DNA of 64,000 bases. It comes from Rhizoclosmatium globosum. Lineage: Eukaryota; Chytridiomycota; Chytridiomycetes; Chytridiales; Chytriomycetaceae. The stretch is from NCBI GenBank assembly GCA_002104985.1, contig MCGO01000009.1:682001-746000 (forward strand). The letters run 5' to 3'. The translations under genes and the position numbers were made by a program. The notes under the pieces were generated by a model. That model did not search any database and had not been told where the DNA came from. It saw only the letters and a list, made by a program, of their open reading frames with translations. Positions 61,305 through 64,000 of this stretch are shown one piece after another (the first letter of the stretch is position 1; each line of letters opens with the position of its first letter).

Positions 61305-63838
61305 ATGATCAGTTTCACTCCAATCGCACTGCTGCTACTGCGCGTATCTATTCGGCTGTTTTATGTGGGCGTAGCTGTGGTGGTGGTACTGCTGCACTGG
61401 AACCTGTTTGGGCTGCACCAGCTGACCAGCTATGGTAAGGTGCTTGCAGCTTCCACGTTGACAACGAAGCCTGCTTCTGTGAAGGAGACATACTATGCAC
61501 GAGTATTGGATCGGATCAAGAGCCTCCATCTGCCCAAGCGATACTTTACGCACTTTTACATTGTCGGCACTATTGGGTGCCTCCTGAGCTATTCAACCAT
61601 CATTACACACTCAAACAAATGGCTTCTTGCATCGTCGTTGCCTGAAACTACACTTGCGATGGTATTCATGACGATTCAAGTGGTACGCCGGCTCGTTGAA
61701 TGTCTGTTTGTTGTGAAGCAGTCACCCACGGCCAAAATGCACGTGTTCCACTATGTGAATGGGATTCTGTTTTATATCTTGACGCCGGTTGCTGTTGTGA
61801 TTGACCAGATTATATACGAGCGGAATCAGGACAATGTCGACAGCCCGAAAGTGTTTTTGGAGGTGCTCGGGTCATCGAGTATCGCGCCGCAGCAAGCGAT
61901 CGCGTGTATTTTGTTTATTGGAGCGAGTGGAATGCAGTCTGTTTGTCATTGGCAGTTGGCGAAATTGCGGTCAACACGCAGAGACTCCACAGTGCAGTCG
62001 CCTGCTACACCGCAATCCAAGGAGCAAATACAGACCTCATACAAGCTTCCCACCGAAGGACTGTTTCGACTTGTTAGCGCACCTCATTACTTTTTCGAGA
62101 TTTTGATCTATGCCTCCATAGTTATTGCGCATGGCGGCACGAATTTGACGTCGTGGCTGGTTCTTGGATGTGTTTCGATTGAGTTGGGAGTTGCAGCACA
62201 TGACAATCACGAGTGGTATATAAAGGAATTTGGGAAAGACAGAACCGGAGTGGTGATCATCTCGCCAACTCGTGAGCTTGCCCTCCAGATCTTTGGAGTC
62301 GCCAAAGAGCTGCTCAAGCACCACCACCAGACATTTGGTATTGTGATGGGAGGAGCGAACCGCAAGTCTGAGGCGGACCGTCTTGCGAAGGGTGTCAACT
62401 TGCTGGTTGCAACGCCAGGTCGTCTGCTGGATCACCTGCAGAACACCAAGGGATTCATTTTCAAGAACCTGAAGATTCTGACGATTGACGAAGCCGATCG
62501 TATTCTTGAGGCTGGATTCGAGGAGGAAATGCACCAGATTATCAAGATTCTGCCATCAGGTTCGTTTAACTCTGGATTGCACCTCTCCTTCCCTATTCCT
62601 TTCCCTCTTTCCAGTGAATGCAATGAGCCAGTACACCCCTGAAACAAAGAATTTGAGTGGGTAGTATGATCGGTAACTGGGACTGTGTTTCCATACTTGC
62701 AAGATAAGACAATCCAACGTTTGAGGCGACATTCATCATCCCACGCAATGTCGTTATAGGTATTTGGATAACATGCCGAAGTTTACTCTACCCTTTTCCT
62801 TGTTCCTTCTCTTACTACTCTTTACATCATCCTTTGTGTCTGATCTAAACCGAACTGTTAGAGCGCCAGACCATGTTATTTTCAGCCACCCAGACCACCA
62901 AGGTCAGCGATCTTGCCCGTGTCTCTCTCAAGAAGGCTCCGTTGTACATCAACGTCGATGAGCACAAAGAGAAGGCGACTGTTGAAGGTCTTGAGCAGGG
63001 ATATGTTGTGTGTCCATCCGACAACCGGTTCCTGGTTCTGTTCACGTTCCTCAAGAAAAACATGAAGAAGAAAAAGATTATTGTCTTCTTCAGTTCGTGT
63101 AATTCCGTCAAGTACCACGCTGAGCTGTTGAACTACATTGATATCCCAGTTCTTGACCTCCATGGCCGACAGAAGCAGCAGAAGCGAACCAACACATTCT
63201 TTGAGTACGTGAATGCAGAGTCTGGAATCTTGCTGTGCACGGACGTTGCTGCGCGTGGTTTGGACATTCCCGCTGTCGACTGGATTATTCAGTATGATCC
63301 ACCTGATGATCCAAGAGACTATATCCACCGTGTTGGACGAACAGCTCGTGGCACCAACAAGAATGGACGTGCTCTTCTTTTCCTCCTTCCAAGCGAACTT
63401 GGATTCCTCCGATACCTCAAACACGCCAAGGTTCCTTTGAACGAGTACCAGTTCCCGCCAAGCAAGATTGCGAATGTGCAGTCGCAGCTGGAGAAGCTTG
63501 TGTCCAAGAACTACTACCTGCACAAGAGTGCTACCGATGGATACCGATCGTACTTGCAAGCATACGCATCGCATGCGCTCAAGAAGGTGTTTGATGTGAC
63601 GGCTCTTGATCTGCAGAAGGTTGCCAAGGCGTTTGGATTCTCTGTTCCACCCAAGGTGAACAATCTGTTGATTGGAGCGAGTGGGAAGTCGGATCGTAAG
63701 GACAGGCGGACGGGGGACAAGCAGTTCGGCAGTGGATTCAAAAAGGCTGCTGAAGGCAAAGAGTTTTATGCCAAGCAGCGAGGGATGATTGATGAAGGGG
63801 GCCGCAAGAGTGCTGATGGAAGGCAATGGGGTCGCTAA
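61305..63838 (+). CDS. chimeric gene: SRD5A3/Dfg10-type polyprenol reductase fused in frame to the 3' part of HAS1
   Basis: Exons 61305-62559 and 62862-63838 encode about 743 residues. The first 312 are a steroid 5-alpha-reductase/polyprenol (polyprenal) reductase family protein that acts in ER dolichol synthesis. Hydrophobic helices are followed by [40 protein letters not shown] and the near-terminal [10 protein letters not shown]. Usually about 15 more residues end the protein. Here the sequence passes at 62242 straight into HAS1 ([12 protein letters not shown]) without a stop. The helicase part keeps motifs Ia to VI but lacks the Q motif and the Walker A motif. The donor in the copied intron has changed from GTTAGT to GTTCGT; the acceptor is kept. 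The fusion product's function is unknown, and loss of the reductase C-terminus may matter. Confidence 0.85.
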
Positions 63839-63876
63839 TGGTTATATTGATGTTATGAACCACAAGAATAAATTTC
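62242..63876 (+). repeat. inverted duplication arm B (HAS1 copy)
   Basis: Mirror of 58863-60496. The last coding exon differs from the parent by one amino acid (Ser for Thr in the GASGK-S-DRK region) but by several silent bases (for example GTT to GTG, GCG to GCC, GGC to GGA). The intron differs more. The copy also retains the AATAAA signal at 63867-63872. Confidence 0.95.
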
Positions 63877-64000
63877 TTTTAAAACGACTCAAACGAGGAA
63901 CTTCTTTTCAAATAGAAAGGAGAAAGGACTTGCCGCTGATCTGAAGGCATCTAAACCAAAACCGATCCTTTCGCGATGCCCTGATTGTTTCAGTTCGATT
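63877..64000. other. window end, no feature supported
   Basis: 124 bp beyond the duplicated arm with no recognisable gene; it may be the 3' end of a neighbouring gene outside the window. Confidence 0.4.

Noticed and set aside
62882..63826. 314-codon ORF antisense to the HAS1 copy
   Set aside because: Shadow of the helicase exon; the same shadow exists opposite the parent exon, broken there by silent differences.
58900..63838. dsRNA/siRNA source from the two HAS1 arms
   Set aside because: Both arms are transcribed outward in the same mRNA sense (HAS1-sense), so the two mRNAs are not complementary to each other.
58863..63876. Whole inverted repeat as a simple palindromic assembly artefact
   Set aside because: The arms differ at several silent sites and clearly in the intron, and the inner breakpoint leaves different flanking genes. 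A hairpin artefact should give identical arms. It still deserves long-read confirmation.

Overview
The window is nuclear DNA of a zoosporic (flagellated) fungus, most likely a chytrid. Genes are dense and on both strands, and are split by many short GT-AG introns (about 50-370 nt), often with CTAAC/CTAAT-like branch points. Fungal-type genes (protein O-mannosyltransferase, Cwf19-like, Has1, Cbf5) sit beside genes kept only by organisms that build a cilium or centriole (katanin p80, an MDM1-like protein, B9D1, and a giant ASH/MSP-repeat protein). I see no rRNA, tRNA, CRISPR or bacterial-type operon structure.

Layout. 1-8.7 kb (+): 3' part of katanin p80, actin, a UBE2E-type E2 enzyme, and an unusually large NIPA-type Mg transporter. 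8.8-13.9 kb (-): MDM1-like protein, WDR53-like WD protein, and a candidate securin. 14.0-15.5 kb (+): NUFIP1. 15.6-28.6 kb (-): B9D1, one giant gene of more than 11 kb, and a small membrane protein that diverges from a second predicted mitochondrial membrane protein (+, 28.7-29.3 kb). 29.4-37.2 kb (-): a surface protein with two EXORDIUM/PHI-1-like domains, an RBM5/10-type splicing factor, and a gamma-butyrobetaine hydroxylase-like dioxygenase. 37.3-40.4 kb (+): protein O-mannosyltransferase. 40.6-42.5 kb (-): Cbf5/dyskerin. 42.6-48.5 kb: CMC4-like, Ku70 (+), a small unknown gene (-), Nup54 (+). 48.6-54.5 kb: Ser-rich zinc-ribbon protein, a frame-disrupted EXO-like gene, and a divergent pair of membrane-anchored proteins of unknown family. 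54.5-58.3 kb (-): Cwf19L1 with a MITE in its first intron, then a divergent P450.

58.9-63.9 kb is the most unusual part. A complete HAS1 (DDX18) DEAD-box helicase gene (-) shares a 55-bp divergent promoter with an SRD5A3/Dfg10-type polyprenol reductase gene (+). The reductase gene's 3' end has been replaced, in frame, by an inverted copy of the HAS1 3' part (about 1.63 kb). The result is a chimeric open gene. The helicase portion differs from the parent at one amino acid in the last exon, despite several silent changes and a more diverged intron.

Functional themes are cilium/centrosome assembly, RNA processing and ribosome/snoRNP biogenesis (NUFIP1, Cbf5, RBM5/10, Cwf19L1, Has1), cell-surface glycosylation and secreted wall proteins (PMT, SRD5A3, EXO-like), and genome maintenance or mitosis (Ku70, candidate securin). 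Exon boundaries were read by eye from splice consensus and protein continuity, so those of the largest genes are approximate.
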